Assembly (NCBI GenBank): GCA_017553445.1
Contig: JAFZMD010000023.1
Coordinates: 1-53,575, forward strand
Source of the DNA: Methanobrevibacter sp.
Lineage (GTDB): Archaea; Methanobacteriota; Methanobacteria; Methanobacteriales; Methanobacteriaceae
Reading direction: 5' to 3'
Length of the DNA stretch: 53,575 nt
Both the position numbers and the translations under genes were made by a program. The notes under the pieces were generated by a model. That model saw nothing but the letters and a program-made list of their open reading frames with translations. It was not told where the DNA came from and ran no database searches. Of the stretch, positions 52,001 to 53,575 are shown piece by piece. How positions within the stretch are numbered: the stretch's first letter is position 1; each line of letters opens with the position of its first letter.

Positions 52001-53575
52001 ATTAATGCTGTTGTGACAGTTAAGGTTAATGGTCAAAATAATACTGTAGGTCTTGTCAACGGTAAAGGCAATTTCACGTTAAGTGATTTGGCTAATGGCA
52101 CTTACAAAATTAATGCCGTCTTTGCGGGTGACGATAAATACGTTCAAAGCATTTCTGATCCAGTAACTTTAGAAGTTAATAAGATATCTACTGGAATTGC
52201 GGTAAGTGTCAGCCCTATTACTTATGGAGAAATTGCAGAAATTACAGTAGTTTTAAATAAAAATATCAATGACTCCGTAGTTGTAAATGTTGATGGTAAA
52301 AACTATACTGTCGCTCTTGTTAACGGTCAGGGCAAGTTAAATGTATCAGGATTGAATGCGGGCAGTTATGATGTTAACGTAACCTATGCTGGTGACAGCA
52401 CATACTCTGCAAGTAAAAATGATACTGTCGCATTCACTGTTGATTCTGCTGATTTAACACCTGAAGTAACTGCTTTAAACGTTACTGTTTTAGACAATAC
52501 TAAATTTATCATAAATGTGACTGATGACTTTAAAGGAAACGTTTCTATTAAAGTTGGAAATGATGTATTGTACAACGGCACTGTCAAAACAATAATCGAC
52601 ACTGCTAAATTGACTGCAGGTACTTACACTGCAAATGTAACTTTCTATGGCGATAGCAATTATAACAATAAACCTTTAACAGTTAGCTTTACTGTTTCAA
52701 CAACAAACACTACAGTTAAAGTCAATATAACTGATGTGACCTATCCGGATGATCCGGTTGCAAAAGTAAACATTTCCAATAATGCAAACGGTACTGTAAA
52801 CATTACTGTTGATGGCAAAAGCTTTGTTAAACCTATTGAAAACGGATATGTCCAAATCACATTAACTGATTTGGCTGCGGGCGTTAAAGTTGCTACTGTT
52901 AAATTCATCTCTTCAGATGGCTATAACGATAACATAACTATAAATCAGGTATTTGTGATAAATCAAGCTGATCCGGAATTTACAATCAGTGTTTCTGATG
53001 TAACTTATGACACTAATGTAACTGTTACTCATGAAACTTCTGCTAATGCGGGCAGTGTAACTTACACAATCTATGATAAGGATAATCATGTTGTTGCTAG
53101 TGGCGTTAAAGATATTAGTGAAGTATTCACTTATAAATTGGCTGCTGGTACTTATAGGGTAGTTGCCGAGTTCAGCAATGCTAATTACACTGATGCTAAT
53201 GTTTCTGCAACTGTAAATGTTAATAAAGCTAACTCTGTTGTTGAAGTAACTGTTCCTGAGAATATTGATTATGGTGCTAATGCTACTGTGACTGTTGGCA
53301 TTAATGCTACTGCTACTGGTGATATTGTCTTCTATGTTGACGGTGTGAAATACAATGAAACCAGAAATAACTTCAACATCACTGATTTAGCTGCTGGTAA
53401 ACACAGTGTGATGGTTGTTTATGATGCGGATAATAACTTCACATCATATTCAAATAACTTTACTGTAAATGTGGCTAAGGTTGCTCCGGTAATTTCAATT
53501 TCTGATAATGCGACTAAATATCTTGAGAATGCTTCATTCACTATTAGTACTGATGTTCCTGGTTATTACACTTTA
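31019..53575 (+). CDS. Giant adhesin-like protein: beta-helix x2 plus Ig-like array, 3' end beyond window
   Basis: One frame runs from ATG 31019 to the last base: 7,519 codons with no stop, so the protein exceeds roughly 800 kDa. Residues 1-26 are a signal peptide (ILCLIICLIFSLSAVSA). Residues 60-2904 form the first right-handed beta-helix module, built of GGAIY...NSTFxNNTA turns. Residues 2905-3060 are a non-helical linker. Residues 3062-4535 form a second beta-helix module with its own cap. Residues 4636-7519 hold about 33 Ig-like domains of 85-95 residues, each ending in patterns such as GDSTY or ATFxGN. NxS/T sites are very abundant. This is the Methanobrevibacter-type adhesin-like architecture; any wall or membrane anchor lies outside the window. 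Ligand unknown. Confidence 0.93.
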   Translation, partial: MKIRGEIIILCLIICLIFSLSAVSAADDLNNTDVTSNNDLLSLPTNNNDSVIGAGWESFTKLNETINSAQGDTIDLCDNYVFTPGEDDAFVNGIRIDREITIVGHDLTIDGANKARIFDIYAPVTIKNLVFVNGNSSSSGGAIDIEDAIASTMDSCTFINNTARENGGAIYWDDGSHDCVVTSCQFINNTAGINGGAIDWHMASQRGAIQDSVFTNNTAKRSGGAVHWSGHYGDIIGSTFTNNVATGEVVSEIGGITGGGDGGAVLWVGSHGIIKDCNFNNNYAKIRGGAIFIHGNSTENSTNTTVDNCRFENNIAHVNGGGVDWQYGAHNGTLTNSVFINNTAWRSGGGAYWNGYNGTMINCSFTDNHATYQWNHTLPEGIVIVTDTPGGNGGAMVWRGSMGTIENCNFTDNTAYYLGGAIHLRNNDEVNFTNCNFTENNAGTNGGAIYFNTGATRCTIDSCTFDNNVANRSAGAIFWIGTNGHILNSNFTNNHALGGVSGAVVHNGTNTTGGSGGAIIWAGSNGNVNDCIFISNTAAKRGGAIFLESTKESRCSDVTIKDSSFESNIADINGGAVAWDEGAENGLMENIAFINNTAKRNGGAIFWNGYNGTIKNSKFDNNRATGTNWEYTLNINMGDKIIVGENGTLTLGNIVVLQQNHIPVSFDPSVSQYEGKLVVLNYTSPTDSKILRFESYVLTGNASAGYKWKPLDEINITVSESIISPVDWAIDQYFGGDGGTVLWSGNLGLVENCTFIDSNSARRGGGAYMTGSDYVTYKDCYFENCTSGTNGGGVDWLAGANYGKIINCTFNNTRAARSAGAIYYDGWYGEMTNITIINTQSWGGALKTSKDGKVNYAGWDSSHWDTNTTGGDAGAIMYTGSFITVYNVTFTNCNGSGRGGAVFLQDNHNVTFDKCTFENNIAAGTAKNTYVNDKDISSGFNMWLTGYGGAIAFDVGATNGTIKNSKFINNTAIRIGGAISFGKGSSNAKVYNSTFDNNTAYRNGGAISWDGTDGNMDKCNFSNNSALGIDINTDIFNPTSLDDFKHNGTDVPTYTPAGNKKEMYIRYQGYNPETKRSANYTMYVYNGTQWNDIEFTTETGPSTVDWAMDEYYGGDGGTIYWRGDNGEVCHCIFIDSNSARRGGGAYMTGSDNITFQNSYFENCTSGTNGGGLDWLAGANNGKVINCTFNSTHAARSAGAIYYDGDYGEMINITIINATNNGGALKVSKDGRVKYAGWDSSHWDTNTTGGDAGAIMFTGNYEYIYNATFINCTSVGRGGAVFLQDNHNVTFELCVFENNYAKGIANNTWANYTQERNEANNDTKVNYKLTGHGGAVAFDVNAKNCKIIDSNFTQNLARRNGGALNFDDGSTNNTVENCRFDNNTVYDDGGAINLGKGSDFCSIINTIFYNNTGQGRFTSTTKGGTICLEGSNITIDRSEFILGAAYGNETEGAKIYQTDGGALFVTGNYVNITNTKFDSCFTPNYAGAIKIIGNYTKVDNCTFENCTAPKRAGAIYVEGNSVLINNSRFNASISEVAGAIYIAGNDSNLVNSNITNCSSSVSAGSVHISGNNADINGTSFINCTTQGTHGGAICISGNYTTVIDSTFENCRALYFNKTEDKGAIAGAIHISGANATIIKSTFNNIYASDDGGALYVEGADCKVYNSTFEKTIAGDDGGAILWSGERGLVYNSTFTIAQGIGLAGAHSKGGAINIVGNYSVVTKSKFIMVSAVTDGGAIYATGNHVNITDSSFNKCNVSHTVEPRHNHGGGSIYVEGDYGYIANCTFEQNNAKLGGAMFIEGDNVVIDNITTIRTYVPSSGGAIFVQGDNATIKKSDISMTNASVDGGAIYIHGANTNISATSISMCFAYGDGGAIYVNGTDANIEHSTIFRNNATYGGSIYINGTDAVIFDSTMMQTAARADGGSIYVFGEHAVINQTSCSMTSAVNGGSMYIAGDNAVIVGSSFTKSNATEDGGALYVTGDDCKVYNSTFELNTAYDDGGSILWVGENGLIYNSTFTNVRAIGRGHHSEGGAINLVGDNTVVTKSNFTMTSAATDGGAIFATGNHINVTESNFNKNNVSHTNETGYNHGGGSIYVEGDYGYIANCTFEQNNAKLGGAMFIEGDNAVIDNITTIHTFVPSSGGAIFVQGDNAIIKKSSISMSNASVDGGAIYIDGVNTNISSTSISMCVAKDEGGAIFVDGANTNIEYCTISKSNATNYGGGVYIKGNDEVIFNSTLMQCHADKDGGIVYISGLRAVINQSSLMMSSSTQNGGAVYIAGNNAVIEESSFNKNDATESGGAVYIEAEYANISGSHFNLNNATQNGGALYIKGSHATITNSSFNQGHSLNKIGDTSSEIVGGGAIYSKGSFSNIYYCNFTNCSSKDQGGAIFWYADNLQYCNVVGCRFINNTAYPNSKTNTRGGGAIYWKEGSKYCTIQDSVFIKNSVQSSNKADGGAVLWDFTSNGLINNCTFDANYVTTSHTGDVWVQGGGLFLRLRGTNFTISNSRFENCWSIKEAGGAYLSPRNGEVGPIDLLVVNTTFINNTANATGPNCLGGGAIQIKESHYTTLRNVTFENNTANIGGAISCPNGPDSGVKSDYIIGCTFIGNKANITATREGLGGSIYINLLGKKNPTIRIYNSTFSDGYAKYDGGAIYAQYIEGSGNLTFINNTANRGGALYWFAGIESSSKAPDIEGMTFINNNATYGGAIYIPKEGTKVLHNNFTGNNATYGGAIYVPVSTVTISYNNFTKNNATEGGAIYILNTTKNVFVSQSTFDENHAKYGGAIWTAAEITGTNPADHISYCNFTKNTAVNGSAIYVAGSKQNIGFCNFDGNNASENGGAIYYQKDLTSIEVHDSTFKSSYAKNGGAIYNAGTSQSKNLLIKNSTFIKNIAIYNGGAVLYIANDGLMTYRDYFNGTFDNLAVPSGTDTRIDLFSNDTSHIQIISNSLFEDNEDYLFYIESISDRENPFIAVYLDRPKDWVISKLRYVVSLTNVTTHEVIQTVVVNSTNYESHTRGGRLYVSFSDLKANTTYNITVSFSDEYHMEKTNSTLVTAHGEKIGQFRLLQNLINDAVNRGESEIVLNRTFTFTPVDDHGKTDNMDDRCINLTNINYPFTIRGDNWRIDAAGYSRIFYITSPNVTIENVVLVGGNASGEFGDGIDMGGAIYWAGANGTLIGSIIDRNNASIGGGIYYNVTAPDCKIINTTFIYNNAVTNGGAIDCNASRMELINTTFQENHAHTGAALCREINATEGHGNNNTFIGNYADYAGAALAWINATRISINNYHFSHNYVGYSGGAIYVGEGSKNCEILNCDFEGNYVDNSTGGHGGAIEWYSEAGIVVNSSFIKNHAYDGGAIYVGSGSGEINITNSTFGDNYATTTGGAISIEASAVTVNASNFYNNKAQKGGALYVGGVGTSNYIYSSVFEGNIATGTGHMDGLGGAIDWVASSGTIIDTEFTSNCADYGGGVYFGGRSEESIITSCIFTDNHAKYNGGAIDCNSSKMYLTHTIFDGNYAQFGSALCRETNAKSGSGENNTFINNHAYVSGAALGWMGSIGIKITNYTFINNSADVSGGAIYVGPNSHNCSVIDCTFEDNYITNKTDGWDNEMSWQAWDDTTMHFITSRTDDESLINTIDIFERDTISYYKTVEDLDNLLSVGGAINIQAANATINDTDFTRNIANLGGAIYVGANSGATTLNRTVFRENIAYTRGGAVNLHASAVHIDDGEFYNNIAINGSALYVGGVGTENKVHGSIFEGNNATGYGGGIYWVAHEGEIFNSQFTNNWAEYGGGIYLNGRSANTNITNTTFKSNTALKNGGAIDCNASNIGIYNLTFDSNIAGEYGAALCREVGATSGHGTNNTFKSNYAGISGAALAWLNVKNIHIIDYTFIDNSAGTSGGAIYASQGSDNCIIENCAFDGNYLTNLTDYHFGGAIDCVADNMTINMSKFNNNRAYNGGAVYVGSGSKFVRVLNSNFTENRATGSGGALGLKANDLTINNVTFKSNKAEIHGGALYAGGTGKNNTITYAVFEDNTAGDHGGAIVWLASAGEITYSNFTGNKAVYGGGIYLNGVSSNSKIANVIFDSNEATKNGGAIDCNATMMGLNNTIFKYNVAKEYGAALCREANATGGYGGNNTFIGNSAGISGAALAWLGVENIRINNYHFYNNTAEVSGGAIYANHLSSNCQILNSEFVNSSVIRGEGGDICLEGANGTIINSTFANSISKNGGSIHICEHGVNTTIINATFTLCTSLEDGGVIGVHSDNLTIINATFFAGFAKGRGGAIAGIGANNALITNATFKYSGTGGHSDASGNSLNYGGSIYWEHGYNVTVSNAFFFENKADKDGASIAMRYCDNITLYNLTHYGNLADNYGGAMSIFNSTNVLIELNNISYMASGFGGGALYLYNVTANIKDSSLYHTYLITATAFGGAIYANGEVNITNTSFIDFDATSKVGAAIYFEKGNFTLSGDYFNGANALWINKGANVTILTNNITGERPTKDINYLNKPYDVVENPVNYAVWNNGDLSLDNNTFDYVIFNNGTIWTNTTTWVLDNTTWNETWGTFFTFFGNITDDNNNTIISVHTFDTWNDVFPDAPHYPMPYNALVDTLMYYQGNFTIFGQDIGLMKNTVKNARVNVKMPTNITVTHGAEYLEDIEFSVKISTPVQSNYTFDTSKLVIKINDQVIPNDQITFYGNGTKWSVVYANFTQHHMRVGTYTITAEYLGDVFHEASKNATDLVLFSRPIWIKVHAQDIFYGQTLIVNISSNATNTENGRVNITIDGKTVSLPVHLEANGTAIYKIPNEYYATLIEPGEHIIGVIFYNGTYYAVQSNSSTFNVYKLDTPLVVNATNITYGESERINVTVNKTATGYIAVRIGNDVYVAVIDSNGTAKFNISGLAAGNYTATVTFPGDNHFNNISKTVTFKVNATTAYTFDVKVDNVEYGKNATVRVLVPTNAKGNVSIYVDGVFKGNVTVVNGTAQLDVGILPGGEHVVNATYNGDSTYARKDKNNTRFNVTANTSWDMTIKGDYKPYGEDSVITITTKPYNLQVRNVNITIDNVSHIVPLDVNGTATLTLNNISAGSHNATVSYIGDPNYSNKTKKFFPSIPKATPTLTLTQNGTDLTVSVTSEAGNVTGNVTFRVNNVLHTVVLDEFGNATLFNNLTPGNNYVIVTYNGNANYTTAEIADVYHVDRFNTQIIVNATNITYGENEIINVTVNEGATGFIAITIAGQIYVSVINNGVARFSIPGLAADNYTDVVATYYPDNTDFERNSTTFTFRVNRTSDYKFDINVESMEYKQNATVWVELETSATGNASIYIDNEFRGNVTIVNGEGVLRNIAGLVGGDHTLKVAYHGDSTYAPRNETKTFKVNPNSSWRVSITDVDYRPYGETSTINVTNIPSDIIGTTIVIQIDGVNYTRPIVDGKATLRLNNLSAGSHVGYVIYSGDANYGPINQTFRPSISKAEPTITLIQNGTDVIATVSGNATGTVTFTVNNIRYTINLEGRNATLRNNLTIGNNYVSAKYNGDQNYSSVETNDLFIIGKNNITISVDNIVTPIYVEGPVTITAELNESVTGEVVFNINGMNYTVPINNANTTSYTYTPVNNATLTVIATFKGNANYYSNSSEERQFTVNRNPTTTQVALAKGTILVGEDAVVTITMDPSINTTVTLKVGDRTYNVAVVNGKGYYNVSGLANDTYDVNVTFAGNYKYVESNDTVKLYVNKITDYNIVIDAETVMAGEWQIIRVIFPNDAVVDNANLVFKVNGTQYQPDIDNGIAYYNYTAVNNGSYVVNVTYSGDNKYFAKNNTKEFIATPSTLYNIALSKVVRPYGEDTVITVQIPKDATKNVTISVDGIDYSRKANADGYATLILNNLSAGSHVVNATYPGGDLYPEKSKIDTFTVEKAKSNISVEFITPIYVGDNATITVTMGQEINGTVILSDGKNNYSVTVTNGAGRYNITGLANDTYSIKATFEGNENYTGNVSEIKDLKVNRIATDINVTVETSVTYGNKAVFTVELNATINTTAIVTVDGKNYTVVLTNGVGKLNVSELNVNNYKVNVTYKGDGKYIASNNTTAFNVVPANLGAKVVALNVTVQDKTQFIINVTDDFKGKVKITVEGDELYDGTPASLLSLDKLTAGAKIAIVEFYGDSNYVQSPLSVNFNVSRVTPTINVTIRDVTYPANATATINITNKANGTVNITVGTKVFNGTVLNGIASVNLTDLAAGLKDAVVEFFTSDDYNNNATSSANFVVNQNGSNVDIGYEQVYKVGDSISLTFKTENSTGDLTIYLNGKYNNASEHNPGTFVLNLEELAEGTYIVNAYLDGDENYTESNRTVTFIVVKNDITISVNDTTDPATIVAGTPVTFTANLNETVTGDVIFTIGGANYTAHVDNANNVSYTYTPVNNATITVVATFVGNSMYNSKVSDEKEFAVNKIASDINVAVKNIIYGEVAVITVTMNPSINASVVVNVGGKNYTVALTNGVGKLNVSGLNAAKNYKVNVNYTGDSRYSACNNTTTFNVNKAALSPSVIALNVTVEEYPQFVIDVPDDFTGRVVISVDSGAYLYNGQVTGNLLTSERILPAGEYFANVIFRDDANYNESKLENIKFTVSRVTPEINVTIDDVTYPGKAVAVIKITNKATGDVNVTVDGKVFPGQVTDGIGRVDLKDLSAGNKNASVEFIATDKYNNNVNATSRFIIYPNNSLINIKDNAGVYKVGQDVDIKFIAVNSTGDITIYINGEYNTTLRHGIDDGVSWSNLTEGAYTITAVLAGDQNYTGYTTTTSFKVVRNNVTISVNETTLPSTIVAGSPVTFTANLNASVTGDVIFTINGANYTVHVSDAKVATYEYTPVNNATITVVATYAGDNKYNNNVSTPKHFNVNRISTSVELIVDSPIIAGDDATIRVNMDPDINGTVVLNVSGKYYNVAVVNGVGTYTVSNLANATYNVTAVFAGDDKYAGSTSDTVPLLVNKVRTKLSISIDKTSISVGDKAVISIILNQSINAVVTVKVNGQNNTVGLVNGKGNFTLSDLANGTYKINAVFAGDDKYVQSISDPVTLEVNKISTGIAVSVSPITYGEIAEITVVLNKNINDSVVVNVDGKNYTVALVNGQGKLNVSGLNAGSYDVNVTYAGDSTYSASKNDTVAFTVDSADLTPEVTALNVTVLDNTKFIINVTDDFKGNVSIKVGNDVLYNGTVKTIIDTAKLTAGTYTANVTFYGDSNYNNKPLTVSFTVSTTNTTVKVNITDVTYPDDPVAKVNISNNANGTVNITVDGKSFVKPIENGYVQITLTDLAAGVKVATVKFISSDGYNDNITINQVFVINQADPEFTISVSDVTYDTNVTVTHETSANAGSVTYTIYDKDNHVVASGVKDISEVFTYKLAAGTYRVVAEFSNANYTDANVSATVNVNKANSVVEVTVPENIDYGANATVTVGINATATGDIVFYVDGVKYNETRNNFNITDLAAGKHSVMVVYDADNNFTSYSNNFTVNVAKVAPVISISDNATKYLENASFTISTDVPGYYTL
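33194..35240 (+). repeat. Tandem duplication with 378-residue period in helix module 1
   Basis: Unit 1 begins at 33194 (VDWAIDQYFGGDGGT) and unit 2 at 34328 (VDWAMDEYYGGDGGT), exactly 1,134 bases apart. The order SARRGGGAYMTGSD, TSGTNGGG, YAGWDSSHWDTNTTGGDAGA and GRGGAVFLQDNHNVTF is preserved in both. A 38-base stretch around 33360-33397 is identical to that at 34494-34531. Unit 2 runs to about 35240. Confidence 0.88.
35966..37900 (+). repeat. Tandem duplication with about 322-residue period, containing identical DNA
   Basis: Unit 1 starts at 35966 and unit 2 at 36935 (both GGALYV...DCKVYNSTFE). The motif order is preserved throughout. 36314-36425 and 37280-37391 are identical over 112 bases, and the next 130 bases differ at only about a dozen positions. 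The offset is 969 bases at the start and 966 in the identical part, so one codon has been gained or lost. Confidence 0.9.
39731..40195 (+). other. Non-helical linker between the two beta-helix modules
   Basis: About 155 residues lacking GGAI turns. The first half (RIDLFSNDTSHIQIISNSLF) is mixed. The second (FIAVYLDRPKDWVISKLRYV, then DLKANTTYNITVSFSDEYHM) reads as an Ig- or fibronectin-like beta sandwich ending in NSTLVTAHGEK. Confidence 0.7.
40202..44620 (+). repeat. Second beta-helix module with its own cap
   Basis: It restarts with a cap equivalent to that at the protein's N-terminus: FRLLQNLINDAVNRGESEIV, then FTIRGDNWRIDAAGYSRIF and IENVVLVGGNASG. GGAIYW turns follow. The last recognisable turns are near 44400-44620. 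A following 100-residue W/F-rich segment leads to the Ig-like array. Confidence 0.86.
40505..43560 (+). repeat. Four-copy 275-residue super-repeat in helix module 2
   Basis: Each unit contains, in order, GGAI(D/Y/V)W with a W-x-A or A-x-x-G, GGGIY, GGAIDCN, the landmark ALCRE, NNTF, SGAAL(A/G)W and a closing GGAIYV/A. The Leu codon of ALCRE is at 40745, 41576, 42551 and 43373, with spacings of 831, 975 and 822 bases. The longer spacing is explained by an insert near 41818-41985. Confidence 0.9.
45548..47640 (+). repeat. Four-Ig-domain block duplicated with 1,059-bp period
   Basis: The order VNATNITYGE, then Y-x-FD-(V/I)-x-V, then W-x-(M/V)-(T/S)-I...YGE, then KA(T/E)PT(L/I)TL-x-QNGTD occurs twice. 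The first landmark codon is at 45548 and 46607, 353 residues apart. Domains 3-6 and 7-10 of the array therefore form two copies of one block. Confidence 0.85.
48983..52970 (+). repeat. Five-Ig-domain block repeated, third copy enlarged
   Basis: The block order is E (DINV...YG), A (ALNVTV...DDF), B (INVTI-x-DVTYP), C (VYKVG) and D (ITISVN...IVAG). E starts at 48983, 50309 and 52184; A landmarks are at 49271, 50597 and 52472. Both landmark sets give spacings of exactly 1,326 and 1,875 bases. The 549-base difference equals two extra Ig domains at about 51647-52183. Confidence 0.88.

Larger units (their letters stand above)
44926..53575 (+). repeat. Array of about 33 Ig-like domains, continuing past the window
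   Basis: Domains of 85-95 residues follow a fixed plan: an opening strand ending in YG-x-x-A or V-G-D-x-A, then G-x-V-x-F/V-x-V, a VNG-x-G/A strand, and a closing L-x-A-G-x-Y-x-V then Y-x-GD-x-x-Y. This fits bacterial Ig-like (Big) folds. Approximate domain starts run from 44926 and 45235 to 53235 and 53490, the last one incomplete. Confidence 0.85.

Noticed and set aside
31814..52602. Dozens of short open frames on the minus strand and in other frames within 31-53 kb
   Set aside because: They are complements or frame shadows of GGTGGTGC-type repeat codons in the giant gene. They lack ribosome-binding sites and their residues (APP, STTI, VVEL-like runs) mirror the sense repeats.

Overview
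The window is archaeal and very probably from a Methanobacteriales methanogen, most likely Methanobrevibacter or a close relative such as Methanosphaera. The evidence is a low-GC genome, the archaeal order rps11-rpoD-rpl18e-rpl13-rps9-rpoN-rpoK-eno-rps2, an archaeal (alternative mevalonate) lipid gene set, archaeal-type GluRS and short PurA, DapL, and a giant secreted adhesin-like protein built from parallel beta-helix and Ig-like repeats. Genus is inferred from gene content, not from a search.

Region 1 (1-11.1 kb) is one long same-strand housekeeping block. The ribosomal proteins uS11, eL18, uL13, uS9 and uS2 are interleaved with RNA polymerase subunits D, N and K. Enolase, a small 2[4Fe-4S] ferredoxin and a MEMO-family protein follow. 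The block ends with mevalonate kinase, isopentenyl phosphate kinase, type 2 IPP isomerase, RNase J and a prenyl diphosphate synthase. The last group makes isoprenyl chains for ether lipids, with an RNA-decay nuclease embedded in it.

Region 2 (11-24 kb) is mixed. It holds an anchored surface or periplasm-side protein, an ADP-ribosylglycohydrolase, and a TrmB-type regulator divergent from a hybrid-cluster protein plus cupin pair. A PD-(D/E)XK (Rpn/transposase-like) gene follows, carrying an internal GKIE repeat and preceded by five 20-bp repeats. Then come a minus-strand TPR / aldo-keto reductase-ferredoxin / methyltransferase operon, glutamyl-tRNA synthetase with a small partner, and a long acidic membrane-tethered protein.

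Region 3 (24-30.4 kb) holds dapL (lysine for protein and pseudomurein), three tightly packed uncharacterised genes, purA, fdhD, a stand-alone PII protein and a zinc-ribbon membrane protein.

Region 4 (30.4-53.6 kb) is a 600-bp AT-rich leader followed by a single reading frame. It starts at 31019 and is still open at the window edge: at least 7,519 codons. It encodes a signal peptide, a first beta-helix module, a linker, a second beta-helix module that restarts with the same cap, and about 33 Ig-like domains arranged in nested higher-order repeats. This giant protein and the history of duplication written in it are the most interesting content here. I found no rRNA, tRNA, CRISPR array or insertion sequence.
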